DNA of 64,000 nt from Arthrinium phaeospermum (GCA_006503535.1 QYRS01000009.1:62001-126000), one strand, 5' to 3'. Shown: positions 19,988 through 32,413, counted from the stretch's first letter. Notes: generated by a model not told the origin, from the letters alone. Made by a program: numbers and translations.

Positions 19988-22900
19988 ATGAATGAGCCCA
20001 TAGCCGTCATTGGCCTGGATGCCGTCTTCCCTGGAGAGGCCGATACGGCGGAGAACTTCTACCAGTTGGCTCTAGGAGGCAAGTCGGCTCGGACGTCTCT
20101 GCCCCCTGATCGGTACCATGCCGAGGCCTACTGGCACCCCGACCTGGAGAGGGCCGGTGCAGTAAGTGGTCAAATCTACCAGTAGCCTCATCCCGGTCAC
20201 AGTACAGGCTGGTGTTGACTGCATAGGTTCGAAACACTACCGGCCACTACTTGGCCCAAGACGTGGCCGCCTTTGACGCCCCTTTCTTTTCCATCACGGC
20301 CCAAGAGGCAGGTGCCATGGACCCGCAGCAGAGGGGCTTGCTGGAGGGAACGTACCGCGCACTCGAGAATGGCAAGTATGCAACAGACTTGATCCTTCTA
20401 CATACGCTAACCCCTGCACCAGCGGGCATCCCTCTGGGCTCGGTCAAAGGGACCCAGACGGGCGTCTACGTGGGCTGCTTCAGCCACGACTACCAAGGGC
20501 TGCTCCAGAAAGACATTGACGCCCGCTCCAAGTACTCGGGCCTCGGTACCGGTGCCAGCATCCTTAGCAACCGGATCTCCTGGTGGTATGATTTGCGGGG
20601 GCCGAGTGTCACCGTCGACACGGCCTGTTCCAGCAGCCTCGTCGCGGCCCACCAGGCCTGCCAGGACCTGCGTGTCGGGGAGACGGACCTGGCCATTGCC
20701 GCCGGCTGCAACTTGATCCTGTCGCCGGACGAGACCCTGGAGCTCGACGCGCTCGGCGTTCTCAGCCCGGACGGCCGCTCGTACAGCTTCGACGCCCGGG
20801 CCAACGGCTACGGGCGCGGCGAAGGCTTTGGCGTCGTTGTTCTCAAGAGGGTGTCGGATGCTATTCGGCATGGCGACACGATCCGGGCCGTGATTCGCGG
20901 CTCGGGCGTCGGCCAGGACGGAAGGTCTCCGGGCATCTCCCAGCCTAGCAGGGCAGCCCAGCTCGCGCTGATGAGGCATGTCTATTCGAAAGCTGGCCTG
21001 GATCCATCACTGACACGGTTCTTTGAAGCGGTAGGTCTCATATCTTGCTCACAAGGCACTGTCTCTCCGATGCTGACCACTTCATGAGTAGCATGGTACG
21101 GGGACTATGGTTGGGGATCCCATCGAGGTCGGTCACTTTTTCCCTTTCCCCTTACCCATCGCCTTGCTGAAAGCTAGTGATTGCTAAATGGCCCCAGGCT
21201 AGCGCCATTGCCGACATGTTTGCTTCGCACCGATCCAAAGACCAGCCTCTCTACATCGGTGCTCTGAAAAGTAATATCGGCCACCTCGAAGGCGCGGCCG
21301 GAATCGCGTCCATCATCAAGGGGGTGCTCACCCTCGAAAAAGGTGTGATACCCCCCAACATCAACTTTGAGCATCGAAACCCGGCCATTCTGGACGAATG
21401 GAACGTCGACTTTCCCACCAAACCATGCCCCTGGCCTGTGACGGAGGGCGGGCTGCGCCGAATGTCCATCAACTCCTTTGGGTTCGGGGGCACCAACGCT
21501 CACATGGTCCTGGACGACGCCGAGCACTATCTTCAAAGCTATCTTACGTCAACCGGAATGGATGGGACCAGCTCCGGGACGTCGAGCCAGCTCGGCCACA
21601 AAGACTCGGGCTTGGCTTCCGAGGTGGACTCCGAGCCAGAGGCCCAAATGCCGAGTCATGCTGCATTGGTCAGTCACCCTGCCCAATTCGTCGTCCGTTC
21701 CCGGCAAGAGGGTCCCCGTATTTTCGTCTGGTCCGCCCACGACCAAGCCGGTATCGCACGCATCCGAGCATCCTACCGTGCGTATGCAGCCTCCAAAGCG
21801 CAGAATGGTTTATCGAAGGAGGAGGAACAGTCCTTTCTTCGCGATCTGAGCTACACGCTGACAACCCGTCGAACCCACCACGATTGGCGATCGTATACCG
21901 TTGCTCAGTCTATCGAGGACCTGGGCAGGTCTGCTGATGACGAGTACACTATTCGTGTCCATCCCGATCCCAAGCTTGCACTCGTGTTTACCGGGCAGGG
22001 AGCTCAGTGGCCCGCCATGGGCAAGGAGCTGTTCGCATACCCCGTCTTCCAAGAAAGCCTGGTGGAAGCGGACCGCTACCTAGCGAGTCTGGGATGCCAG
22101 TGGTCTTTGATTGGTAAGTACTCTTTCATTTTGATGATTACCTACTCTTATTCCCCTTGGGTTTCAAGTCAGTCACACTAACACGTATGCTTGTTTAGCC
22201 GAACTACTCAGCCCTGCAGAGACATCCAAGATTGATGATCCCACCTACAGCCAGCCCATCTGCACCGCTCTCCAGGTGGCGCTGGTGGATCTTTTGGAGT
22301 CCTGGGGCGTTGTCCCCCGCGCAGTCATTGGTCACTCGTCGGGGGAGATTGCGGCGGCGTACGCGGCTGGTCATCTCTCGAAATCCGCGGCGTGGAAAAT
22401 CGCCTATTATCGCGGAAAGCTTTCGGGCCAGCTAAGTAACAACTCGGGGCCGCTGCAGCAGCCGAAGACGACCATGGCAGCCGTTGGGTTGGATCTGGTC
22501 CAGTTGGCTCATTATGTCGACGAGGTGCAAGCTCTGAAACTCACGCCGGGCGGCGGAAGGCTCGAAGTGGCCTGCATGAATAGCCCCCAAAGCCAAACCA
22601 TCAGCGGCACGGTGGCCGAAGTTGATGCTCTGGTAAGCGACTTTCGGTGTTTATTCCTTTCTGTTCTAGTGTTTATTCCACGTTATTCCAGTGTCTCACG
22701 AGGGATGGAATAACCGCTTATTCTAAAAATTCCACTATTCCCTCTTGGGACATTTTATTCGCCCCAAGAAGAGTAATTGCTGACGACACCGAGAGCCGAT
22801 AGGTAGCGATGCTGCGGGAAGACGATATTTTCGCGCGGAAACTCAAAGTGTCGGTTGGCTACCATTCTCGATTCATGATGCCCCTTGCAGAGGAATATGC

Positions 22901-25900
22901 CATGCTTATTGGAGACGGCGGCATCGAGGGCCGAGGCTCGGATACGATGGCTGCCGCGCACCCTCGGTTCTTCTCGTCCACCTACGGCAGCTCTGACTTC
23001 GACCTGGCGGAACTCCGGCAAGCCTCATATTGGGTGAGGAACCTGGTGTCCCCGGTACGGTTCCATGAGGCCGCCGCCGCGATGCTGAAAGGGGAAGAAG
23101 CGGACAGCCGGTTCTCATTGAATACGATCACAGACCTGCTCGAGGTTGGTCCGCATGGCGCAATGAGTGGACCCCTTCGTAGCATTATGAAGCACCAAGC
23201 CAGCAGTAAGGCGAGTCGATCGGCGACCTATCAGTCCATCTTGACCCGGAACCGGTCCGCGCAAGCTACGGCGCTCCAAGCTCTGGCGGCGCTTGTCTGT
23301 CACGGGCATGATGTTGATTTGACTGCCGCTGGACAATGTCGCCAGTCTTCGGCTGCCGCCATGCTGACCGACCTGCCTTCCTACCCCTTCAACCACACCA
23401 AGCGGTACTGGTCCGAATCGAGGCTGGCCAGGAACTTCCGCTTCCCCTCGGCGGGCCGTCACGAGCTGCTCGGACGGCCCCTGACAGACGACATGGGGCC
23501 CGAGGCTCCCAAGGTTTGGCGCAATTGGATGAGGGTCTCCGAGAATCCCTGGATGCTGGACCACAAGGTCCAAGGCGAGGTCCTATATCCGGCGGCCGGC
23601 ATGCTGGTCATGGCCATCGAGGCCAGTCTACAGGTACACGGCGGCGGTAGCAGCAGCAAGAAGAGACTCAAGGCACTCCGCATGAAAGATGTGTCGTTCC
23701 ATCTCGCCTGCCGCATCCCGGAGGACTCCAAGGGCATTGAGGCTTATTTCTCCCTGACGCCGCCCCGTTCTGGCGGTCTGGCCAACAGGTCGGGCTGGAG
23801 CGAGTTCCAGTTCCTCTCCCGTGACGACGAACAAGATTCTGAATGGAGAGAGCACTGCCGCGGTTTTGTTCAGCTCGAGTATGAAGCAGACCCCAGTGCC
23901 GTGGACAACGGTCTGGATGAGCATCTATTTCGGGAGGCCATCCGTCAAGAAGTCCAGAGGAATCAGCAGGCGTGTGGTCAAAGCTATACAGCCCGCCAAG
24001 TGTATCACGCACTGAGACGATCCGGCCTGGAGTACGGAGCGGCCTTCCGGGCCATCCGACAAGCCTCTGTGGCGAGTGAAAATACCGTGCATGCGCTCGT
24101 GGACAATGCGGTTCCGAAGCTCCTCCCGTCTATGCCCCATCAATACGTGCAGCCCCACATGCTACATCCGACGACGCTAGACTGCGTCTTCCAGGGCAGC
24201 TTGCTGCCCCTGGTGCTGAGGGTCCCAGGTGAGTCGGCCAAACGACGAGGCGCCTTTGTACCCACCCACCTGGACGAGTTGTGGGTAGCAACATCTCCCC
24301 AACACGGTTCCTATTGCGCTTCGGGAACCGCCACATCGACAACAACAAATGAAGTACGTCTAGACATCAGTGCCGTGGATGAACAATCGGACGAGCCCAT
24401 GATCAAGGCGGTTCTGCGTGCCGCCGCCCAGCCAAGCCAAAGCCCCTGGATGATGATGGATGATCAAGAGCAGAAGCCGCTCGCTTTCAAGGTGGAATGG
24501 AAGAGCGACCCGGGCCTTTTCGGCGATAGGGAAATGGAATTGTTCTTTCAGGGCGCCTCGCAATCCACGAGTAATACAGTAACCGAAGGGTTCACATCCA
24601 ACGACCTCGAGCTCCTTTGCCGGCTCTACTTACGCCAGCTGCTCATCTCCCTCGAACAAATCCCGGTCTCAGTGGCCGCTCCGCACATGAACCAATACTT
24701 GACCTGGGCCCGGCATCAAGCAAGCTTGCTTCGAGATGACGAGCCCTCGGGCGTGAGCATCCAAGAGTTGGAGAGCAAGTTCGAATCGTCACCGGATCCC
24801 CACCCCGAGGCACGCCTGGTTGCAGCGGTCGGTCCCTCCTTGTATGACATTGTCTCGGGCCAGAGAGAGGCCCTCGAGGTCGTTTTCCGGGACAATCTGG
24901 CCGACGACGTGTACCGATACGGCTTCGGCGCCGACAAGATCTATGCGCGTCTGTGCGCCTACCTGGATCTGCTGGCCCACAAGAACCCCGGGCTGCGGAT
25001 CCTCGAGGTGGGCGCCGGCACCGGCGGCACTACGGCGCCCGTCCTCGAGTCGCTTTCCTCCGGCTCCAGCGAGGGCCACGGGGGCTGCCGGTTCGGCCAC
25101 TACGACTTCACCGACATATCACCCTCTTTCTTCGAGCAGGCCCAGGACAAGTTTGCGAAGCTGGCACCCCATGGTCGTGTCCGCTATCGGGTTCTGGATA
25201 TCGAGAAGAGCGCCGTCGACCAGGGGTTCGCGGCCGGGTCGTACGACGTCGTCATGGCCGCCAACGTGGTCCACGCCACCCATTCCATTCAGGCGACGCT
25301 GGGCCACGTCTTGCCGCTGCTCAAGCCGGGCGGAAAGCTGATATTGTACGAGGTGTCCGACACCGCCGCCGTGGGGCCTGGCTTCTGTTTCGGCATCTTC
25401 CCCGGCTGGTGGCTCGCGCAGGAGCCGGAGCGGTCGACGTCGCCGCTGCTGGGCGTGGACGCCTGGAGGTCGCACCTCCGGTCTGCGGGGTTCGCCGAGC
25501 AGGTCGACAGCTTCAGCTGGAAGCAGTGCTCCCTCATCGTCGCCACCAAACCGGACCTCCCCGTGACGCCAGACTCGATGCGGCCCGTCCACATCGTGGT
25601 CCAAGACGGCTCCGAGATGCAGCGTTCCCTGGCCCAGCGTCTGTCGGAGTGGATGCTCCCCAGGGTGTCGTCATCTGTCTCGATTCTGACGAGCTCGGAG
25701 GCCCGACAGAGAAAAGTCTCGCTGGGTATGTGCATCTTCGCTATGGAATGGGAACACCCGGTCTTGGGTAATATGACAGAAGAGCAACTGGACGCGATCA
25801 AGCATATCGTGAGCCACAGCGACGAGGTAGTGTGGCTCTCTAGACTAGATGAGATGGCCGATCCGGACAAAGACTTGATCCAAGGGTGGGCGCGGGTCAT

Positions 25901-28750
25901 CCGGTCCGAACACCCCCACCTGAAACTCCGCACCATTTCATTTGAGGGTCGGGACCTAGACTACGCTGCCCGAAAGATGGCCGAGATCATTTCTAGTGGT
26001 GCTCGGAGCGAGGAGAACAGCTTCCGGGTCACCGAGAGCTCCGTTTTGATTCCGCGGCTGACGGAAGCCCGTGGCGTGGACTCGCATCTTCGGAAATTCG
26101 GCGCGAGGACGACGGGCCCGCAGCACACCGTGATGGAGCCCCTGAGCATGCACCAAGACCGACCCTTGGCCCTGACCATGGGCACGGTCGGCTTGTTGGA
26201 GACATTTTACTTGGAGGACGATCCGCGGGCCGACAGTCCCCTGCAGCCGGACGAGGTCGAGTTCCGCGCCATGGCGTGCGGGATCAACTCCAAGGACTTG
26301 GCCCTGGCCCTGGGCAAAGTACGCAACGAGTCCTTCTCGGCGCTTGAGGCTTCGGGGGTGGTTACGCGGGCCGGCGCGTCCTCCACGTTCCGGGTGGGCG
26401 ACAAGATCTTGGGACTGGCTATTCGTTCGGGCAGCGCTCTCGGGGGTGGCTTCCAAACACGCGTGCGGAGCCACGATGGGCTCCTGTTCAGGCTGCCGGA
26501 CGACGATGGCAACATTAGCTGGGCCCAGGCGGCCGGCATCCCGCTGGTTTACACGACCGTCTTTGGCTGTCTGTGCGAACGGGAGCACTTACGCGAGGGG
26601 GACAGCATTCTTATCCATGCAGCCACGGGCGGCGTGGGCCAGGCGGCGATTCAGATAGCCCAGAGTGTGGGCGCCGAGGTCTTTGCTACCGTGGGAAGCG
26701 TCGAGAAACGCGACTTTCTAGTAAGTCCAGCCACAGCGGCGGATCACCCGTGTTTGAAGCCCAGGTGGTGGTATATCGGTTACGATGCTAACGACATGAC
26801 AGGAATCGACCTATGGCCTCGCGCGCGACCACATCTTCTCCAGCCGCGACCTCACATTCAAGTCCCAACTCCTCCGCCAGACGGGCGGGCGCGGCGTCGA
26901 CGTCGTGCTCAACTCCCTGGCGGGCGAGTCTCTGAAGGCGTCTTGGGACTGCGTGGCCCCCTTCGGCCGGTTCGTCGAGCTGGGGACCGGCGACATCGCC
27001 GCCAACGCCCAGCTGGGCATGGCCAATTTCGCACGGCACACACGTTTCGAGGCCTTCGACCTGTCCTACCTCGTCCGACAGACGGACCCGGCCGTCCGCC
27101 AGCGGACGCAACGCATGTTCCAAGGTGCCATGGAACTGGTGCTCGGGCCCCACTTCAGGGGCGTTCGGGGCAAGATGCCCGTCACCGTCTTCCCCATGTC
27201 GGACGTGCAGGGGGCGTTCCGACACATGCAAGCCGCCAAGCACATCGGAAAGCTGGTAAGCGACTTTCGGTGTTTATTCCTTCCTATTCTTCTGTTTATT
27301 CCACGTTAGTCCAGTGTCTCGCGAGGGATAGAATCACCGTTTATTCTACAAACTTCCACTACTCCCTCGCGAGACATTCTATTACCCCAAGATTAAATGC
27401 TGACACCGAGAGTCGATAGGTACTCGAGCCTCAAGGCGACCAGGTAGTGGCGATCGTGTCCCGGAACGAGATGCCGCGGCAGAAGACGACGAGTTTCGAT
27501 GCAGATGCCTCATACGTCATTTCGGGTGGGCTTGGCGGCCTGGGCAAGGCGATTGCGAGGTGGATGGTTTCTCGAGGGGCCAAACATCTGATATTGCTGT
27601 CTCGATCGGGTGCCGAGACAGATCCGGAGCGTCAGGGCTTTGTGCAATCCCTCGAGGCCCAGGGCGCGACAATAGCGGCACCCACCTGCGACGTATCGTG
27701 TCGTGACACCCTCCAGAGCGTCATACGCGAGTGCTTGGAGGTCAAGGGGATGCCACCCATTAAGGGTTGTGTTCAGGGGTCGATGGTACTGAAGGTGAGT
27801 GGCCACTTAGTGAGTCTGCGGACATGATGCTGACCACGTCTACCTAGGACAATATGTTCTCCGACATGTCACTCGAGGAGTGGCATGCCGCGATCAAGCC
27901 CAAGGTAGACGGCTCCTGGAACCTACACCACGTCTTGGGTCCCGCTCTGGACTTTTTCGTCCTGCTTTCGTCCGCCACCGGCGTCATTGGCCTGCGGGAA
28001 CAATCCAACTATGCTGCCGGCACCGCTTTCCAAGACGGTCTGGCCCGCTATCGAGTCAGCCAGGGCTCCTATGCCGTGTCGCTTGACCTGCCTCCCGTGG
28101 CGGATGTGGGATTTGTCGCCGAGAGACCCGAGCTTCTCGAGTCCCTCCGACGTCAGGGGCTGGACTTGCTTCCATTGGAAGATCTCTTGGCGGTCCTGGA
28201 CTACTACTGCAGTCCCGCAGAGAGGACGAATCTAACGGTCTCGGACTGCAACGTGGTCCTCGGGCTAGCCCCTCCACGGGAGCTGGAGGCGGAGGGTATC
28301 GTGGCACCCCGCTACCACCAAGATCCGCTGTTCCGCCATCTCCTCCAAGCAGGAAGCTCTACCACTGAACGTCAGCTCGTGAGCAACAAACAGGAGCCGA
28401 GACATTACGCCATCTTGACGGCAGCGGCGTCGCCCGAAGAGGCACACAAGATTGTCCTCGACGCCCTCGTCCGCAAGCTCGCGCGCATCCTCAGCGTGGA
28501 GACCGAGGCGCTCGACCCGTCCCGTCCCCTGCACTCCCTTGGCATCGACTCGCTCGTGTCGGTCGAGCTCCGGTCCTGGCTCGCCCGGGAGCTAGGCGTG
28601 CAGATGACGGTGCTGGAGATGACCGGCAAGGCCAGCGTGAGACAGCTGGCCGAGTCGGCGGTGGCAAAGAGTCAGTACACGCCCAAGTTTGGGGGCGATG
28701 GGGCAAAGGATACAGATTTGAAGATGCAAGAGCCAGGTTCAAGTTCTTGA
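19988..28750 (+). CDS. Highly reducing type I polyketide synthase (KS-AT-DH-MT-ER-KR-ACP)
   Basis: Ten exons: 19988-20161, 20227-20371, 20423-21030, 21092-21127, 21198-22113, 22199-22632, 22803-26720, 26803-27255, 27420-27794 and 27848-28750; 2,653 residues, all junctions in frame. KS: Cys near 175 in DTACSSS, His in EAHGTGT and NIGHLEGAAG. AT: FTGQGAQWPAMG and GHSSGE (Ser near 671). DH: His near 1023 in MLDHKVQG with LHPTTLDCV. C-methyltransferase: LEVGAGTGGTT near 1505, intact. ER: IHAATGGVGQAA near 2042. KR: SGGLGGLGKAIA near 2264 and Tyr in NYAAG. ACP: Ser near 2586 in LGIDSLVSVE. No thioesterase or reductase follows, so release must be in trans; the nearby alpha/beta hydrolases are candidates. 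Expected product: an iteratively built, reduced, alpha-methylated chain. Introns 6 and 8 are copies of one element; intron 2 starts with GC. Confidence 0.95.
22633..22802 (+). repeat. Introner-like element A (PKS intron 6)
   Basis: A 170-base intron between CTG and GTA codons in the AT domain (phase 0). It is by eye about 80-85% identical to PKS intron 8 along its whole length. It has near-terminal inverted repeats CGACTTTCGGTGT (22638-22650) and ACACCGAGAGCCG (22786-22798), 11 of 13 matching. GGTA flanks it on both sides, as a target duplication would. Confidence 0.8.
27256..27419 (+). repeat. Introner-like element B (PKS intron 8)
   Basis: A 164-base intron between CTG and GTA codons at the ER-KR junction (phase 0), a near-copy of intron 6. 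Terminal inverted repeats are CGACTTTCGGTGT (27261-27273) and ACACCGAGAGTCG (27403-27415), 12 of 13 matching and fully pairable in RNA with one G-U. It also holds a perfect 14-bp inner inverted repeat, 27315-27328 with 27363-27376 (TGTCTCGCGAGGGA). GGTA flanks both ends. Confidence 0.85.
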
Positions 28751-28889
28751 AACTGGTGGTTACTAGAAGCTGACAGGTAGCGCTACCAAGATGCCCAGAC
28801 GTCCCAAATCTTCGTATCTGCAACTCTGAGTCCGTTACAATAAAAACATAATACGAAACTGCAGTCTCTTAAACGATGCCCCTTGCTTC

Positions 28890-30098
28890 TCATGCAGTAG
28901 GTGTTAGACTCTTCATAGTGATGGATTCGTTGGCTCGCTCGTTTCCAAGCGAAGAGTACAGCATTTCCTGGCTCGTCCAGACAGTAGCATCCGTCACCCG
29001 ATACGGGTCCCTCCCCCCAGCATGTTGCCGTCTTCCCCGCCCCTTCCAACCCGCCAAGCTATCCCAGTCCTGGCGTAATCTGCGCGACGTGGCGTTCAGG
29101 CCGTTCTTGGCCGCCCCCATCTTCCCCTTGAGCTGAATGAGCCAGGAGCTGATGACTGGCAGGCTGCCCACAATGATGCCCACCACTTGCTCCGCGTTGG
29201 CCAGGATGCCGACCATGAGGTACACAACCGTCTTGTCCTTGCTTTGGGCCGTGACGACCTGGTAGACGAGCCTAGCAATGCTAACAAACGGCGCCAGGGT
29301 GCCGAAGGCAAACAAAGAAACCACGGCCCACTTCTTGCTCCTGTTCATCTGCAGTCTCCAGACCGAGGCCACGGGGATGAGAAAGACGGCCAGGTCGCTA
29401 ATAATGTTGATGATGGAGGCGAAGACGATGACGAGCCACTGGTTGGTGCAGCTGGTGCCCCATGGAAGCCCGTACGGGACGCACTGCAGGGCCAGGGCCA
29501 GGACGAGGGCCACGGTGTAGAGCACGTTCATCCAGAGGACGACGTGGATCAGCCACCAGAAGGTGCCCTTGTGGTCCACCCCGACGGGGAAGAAGATGCG
29601 CATGTAGAGGAACAGGATGGACAGCTTCACGAACAGGATGGAGATTCTCGCCACCATCTGGTAGATGTTGAAGACCTAGAGAAACATTGCCATGGCAAAT
29701 GAACAAAGCACTCTTAACAGTAGATGGACCAAGCAAGAGCGACTGCCTACCTTGATGAAGACCCGGAGCTCTGAGTCAGGAACGTCGCCGATGGCCAGAC
29801 CGCCGCCGTGTCGCATCATGATCAGGTCCAAGACGCACATCCCCAGCGTCCCCGCCGCTCCCACCGCCATGGTCCCTGCTGGACGTTAGAGTTCAATCAG
29901 GCGGGATCAGGACAGTGTTGCGGTATTACAGTCATCCCACCAGAACTGCCGATGGATACGGAACCGGGTATACATCCGAGCCATCACCACAATGGTGACG
30001 AGCACAATGTACGTGATGGTGACGCCAATCGTGGCCACGTGGGGAGTAGGTGCGCGATGGTCGGCATCTGGGTCTATTATTTGCTCTAATACAGCCAT
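28890..30098 (-). CDS. Rhodopsin-like fungal integral membrane protein (PF20684 type)
   Basis: Exons 30098-29930, 29875-29751 and 29675-28890 give 359 residues; introns of 54 and 75 bases have GTAATA/GCAG and GTAGGC/CTAG sites and keep frame. Several hydrophobic helices are visible: VATIGVTITYIVLVTIVVMA, WTMAVGAAGTLGMCVLDLI, ARISILFVKLSILFLYMRIF and others, seven in all by family expectation. Family marks are the RxxxR-F-WWDDW motif after helix 1 and the conserved FVKLSILFLYMRIF. The C-terminal tail of about 80 residues is cytosolic-like and Ser-rich. Such proteins lack the retinal lysine of true opsins and their role is unknown; several fungal metabolite clusters contain one. Convergent with the PKS, 139 bases apart. 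It may sense or transport a ligand, but that is speculative. Confidence 0.85.
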
Positions 30099-30669
30099 AG
30101 TGAGATGGGGTATTCGACTAACAATGTATGGCAAGTCTAGAGTACAGCAGTAAGTGATCTAGAGAAAAGACAACATCCTTCCTGTGGCGATTGGATAGCG
30201 CAGGTTTGAATAGGAACACCAGGCACAAGTATGAAACCGAATCGTCTCCTTTGTCAGTTGGTTCATGATTGCCATACTCGGTCGCTCCGTGGAATTGGAT
30301 GCAACTCAACGTGACAGTTTGCCTGGACGAGACCATGCAAGGCACCCTCATGGAGTGTGGGAGAAACATGCACGTAGCCTACCAGATCTTGGAATTGGAC
30401 ATGGAATTGGCCCTGGCAACATTTATTTGCGCAATGCGCACCCTTGCACTCTTGCAAACATGGTTGGATACGAGCATGCAAGCTTGTTTGCTCCCCGCGT
30501 TTGCTTCATGCAAGGGCGTGTTGGCAGCAGCGGGTGGCTGGGACGGGTTCAACGGCGTCCCACCGGCACTTTTTAATCAGAACACCATTCCGTTCCACTT
30601 CAATTCTGTTCGTACGTCGTCTCCAAATCCAGGTCAACCCCCTTTGTTTCCATCTCATCCCTCTGCAAG
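30099..30669. other. Intergenic stretch, divergent promoter region
   Basis: Lies between the starts of the rhodopsin-like gene and the small secreted protein. Short frames here show no protein features. The final 60 bases before 30670 are pyrimidine-rich, as expected for a leader. Confidence 0.5.
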
Positions 30670-31269
30670 ATGAAGTCAAACTCTGTGATCAGTGCATCCT
30701 GGCTACTGGCCTTCGCCACCCTCACGAGCGGCGTCAAGCTCAACATCACAGCTATTGGAACCTCCGAAGGCAAGTCCACGTTGGAGTGTTGGCAGCTGGA
30801 CGCCCCGTTCGAGGTCTCCAACGCGGCAGGCACCAAAGGCTCCGTCACAGCGCAGCTTGGAAACGTCGCCAGCGCCAGCTTTCTGGTTGTGCCCGCCGAC
30901 TTTGACGGCGGCCTGCACAATGCGCCGGCAAACCAGTAAGTCGAGTCCCTTCAAGCAACCTGATCAACTTTCCTGTACTAACTGCAAACCAGATGGGTCA
31001 TGTTCACCTCGGGCCTAGCCCACATCACTGTTCCCGGCGGCGACTCGCACGGTGCCTACATCCGAGGAGGCGAGTTTGGCCTGATCTTCGCTGCCGATAT
31101 AGTCGGCCTCAGCGAGGGCCACTACACGACGTACCCCGGCATCACCGAGACTACGGGCCTCCAGATCCCCACTCAGGATGGCTCCGTCCCGGCCCACCAG
31201 GTCGTGCGCTCCGGGCCTTGCCAATGCAACCATACAGAAGGACTGAAGGCGTTTGCGGGAGGGCCATGA
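30670..31269 (+). CDS. Small secreted protein of unknown function
   Basis: Exons 30670-30935 and 30993-31269 give 180 residues; the intron (GTAAGT, branch ACTAAC, ACCAG) splits a Gln codon. A signal peptide is evident: MKSNSVISASWLLAFATLTSG. The mature part is small and beta-rich in appearance (ITAIGTSEGKSTLECWQLDA, ASFLVVPADFDGG, AHITVPGGDSHGAYIRGG), ending CQCNHTEGLKAFAGGP. I recall similar fungal secreted proteins with a jelly-roll look but cannot name a family. Only three Cys, so it is not a disulphide-rich effector of the classic kind. It sits inside the candidate cluster; a role in handling the product outside the cell, or no link at all, are both open. Confidence 0.75.
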
Positions 31270-31402
31270 AGGGGAAGTCGATGCCCCTCGACTGATTGTC
31301 ATCAGAACTTGATTTGATTCTTTCACCCTGTGGAGATACCAGCTTGGCCTCATGTACAGCTTCATCTACTAGATATTGAGTCCACAGTCTTATTTTAACT
31401 TT

Positions 31403-32413
31403 CTATTTTGACCACATACTCCGGAGCCAGCTGTATGCGAGCACGCCCTTGCCCACTATGTGACCAAACCCGAGCGGGAGCCCGTACCGCAACCAGGTGA
31501 GCGGCTGCCAGAACCGGGCCACCGGCAGCAGGGCACCGCTGCTCCGTTTGCTGAGACCGCCCCGCGCCGCGGCCACCACCTCGTGCCCCGTAAAGGCCTC
31601 GACGGCGTCGAGGATGATGCGGGCCGTCTCGCGGGGCTGGCTGAGGAAGGGCGAGTGGCTGGTGGGCAGCTCGCGGTGCTGCACGTCGGCGCCCATGGCG
31701 CGGGCCATGCCGACGCTCATGCGCTGCGCCGCCACGGGGTTGCCCTGGTCCTCGGAGGTGCCGAGGTACCACGCGGGCACGTCCTGCCAGCCGGCGTAGG
31801 CGTGCTCGCCGCCCTCGAACAGGGACTTGAGGCTCTGGCGCGTGAGCTGCGAGACCCAGTACTCGCCCTCGTCTTCGGGGAGGTCGTGGTAGAAGAGCTG
31901 CCGCGTGTCGGCGGTGAGCTCGGCGTAGCCCGTGGCCTTGTTGACGCGCCAGAAGGGCGGCGGCTGGCCGAGGAAGAGGTCCATGAAGGCGAGGCCCGTG
32001 AGGGTGAAGCCGGACGCGATGAGGACGAGGCCCACCACGTGGCCCGTCGCGCGGGACGACGACGACTTGCTCCTCGGGAACAAAAAGGGCATGTTGCTCT
32101 CGTCGTCGTCGTCCTCAGAATCAACAGACTCCCGCGGCTCGGTGAAGCCCCGGATGGCGCTGTTGGCCACCATGCCGCCGTAGGAGTGGGCGACGACGAC
32201 GACGTCGCGGCCCTTGCGGAACTCCCTGGTCATGGCCTCGCGGACGGCCTCAATGTCGTGCTTGAGCCCCGCGGCCGGGTTGTCCGACGCCGACGGCAGG
32301 GTGACGGCGACGCACTTCAGCCGGTAGGTGCCGTGCAGGATCCGGACGAGCTTGTCGTAGCAGGCGGGCTGGTGCCACGCGCCGGGCACGAGGATCAGAG
32401 TGGGATGCGACAT
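31403..32413 (-). CDS. Alpha/beta hydrolase
   Basis: Single exon; the start is at 32413 (MSHPTLILVPGAWHQPACYD); an in-frame ATG 33 bases upstream is possible. 336 residues. HGxW-like oxyanion region VPGAWHQPA, nucleophile elbow VVAHSYGGMV (Ser), acid candidate in GTSEDQGNPV, and His in PTSHSPF give a complete-looking triad. A Ser/Asp-rich insert (ESVDSEDDDDESN) interrupts the core after the nucleophile region. The C-terminal about 60 residues (FWQPLTWLRYGLPLGFGHI) are hydrophobic and may form a lid or membrane contact. As the PKS lacks a release domain, this enzyme is the best local candidate for hydrolysing the chain from the ACP or opening a lactone; that is inference from context. Confidence 0.85.
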   Translation of the reverse strand: MSHPTLILVPGAWHQPACYDKLVRILHGTYRLKCVAVTLPSASDNPAAGLKHDIEAVREAMTREFRKGRDVVVVAHSYGGMVANSAIRGFTEPRESVDSEDDDDESNMPFLFPRSKSSSSRATGHVVGLVLIASGFTLTGLAFMDLFLGQPPPFWRVNKATGYAELTADTRQLFYHDLPEDEGEYWVSQLTRQSLKSLFEGGEHAYAGWQDVPAWYLGTSEDQGNPVAAQRMSVGMARAMGADVQHRELPTSHSPFLSQPRETARIILDAVEAFTGHEVVAAARGGLSKRSSGALLPVARFWQPLTWLRYGLPLGFGHIVGKGVLAYSWLRSMWSK

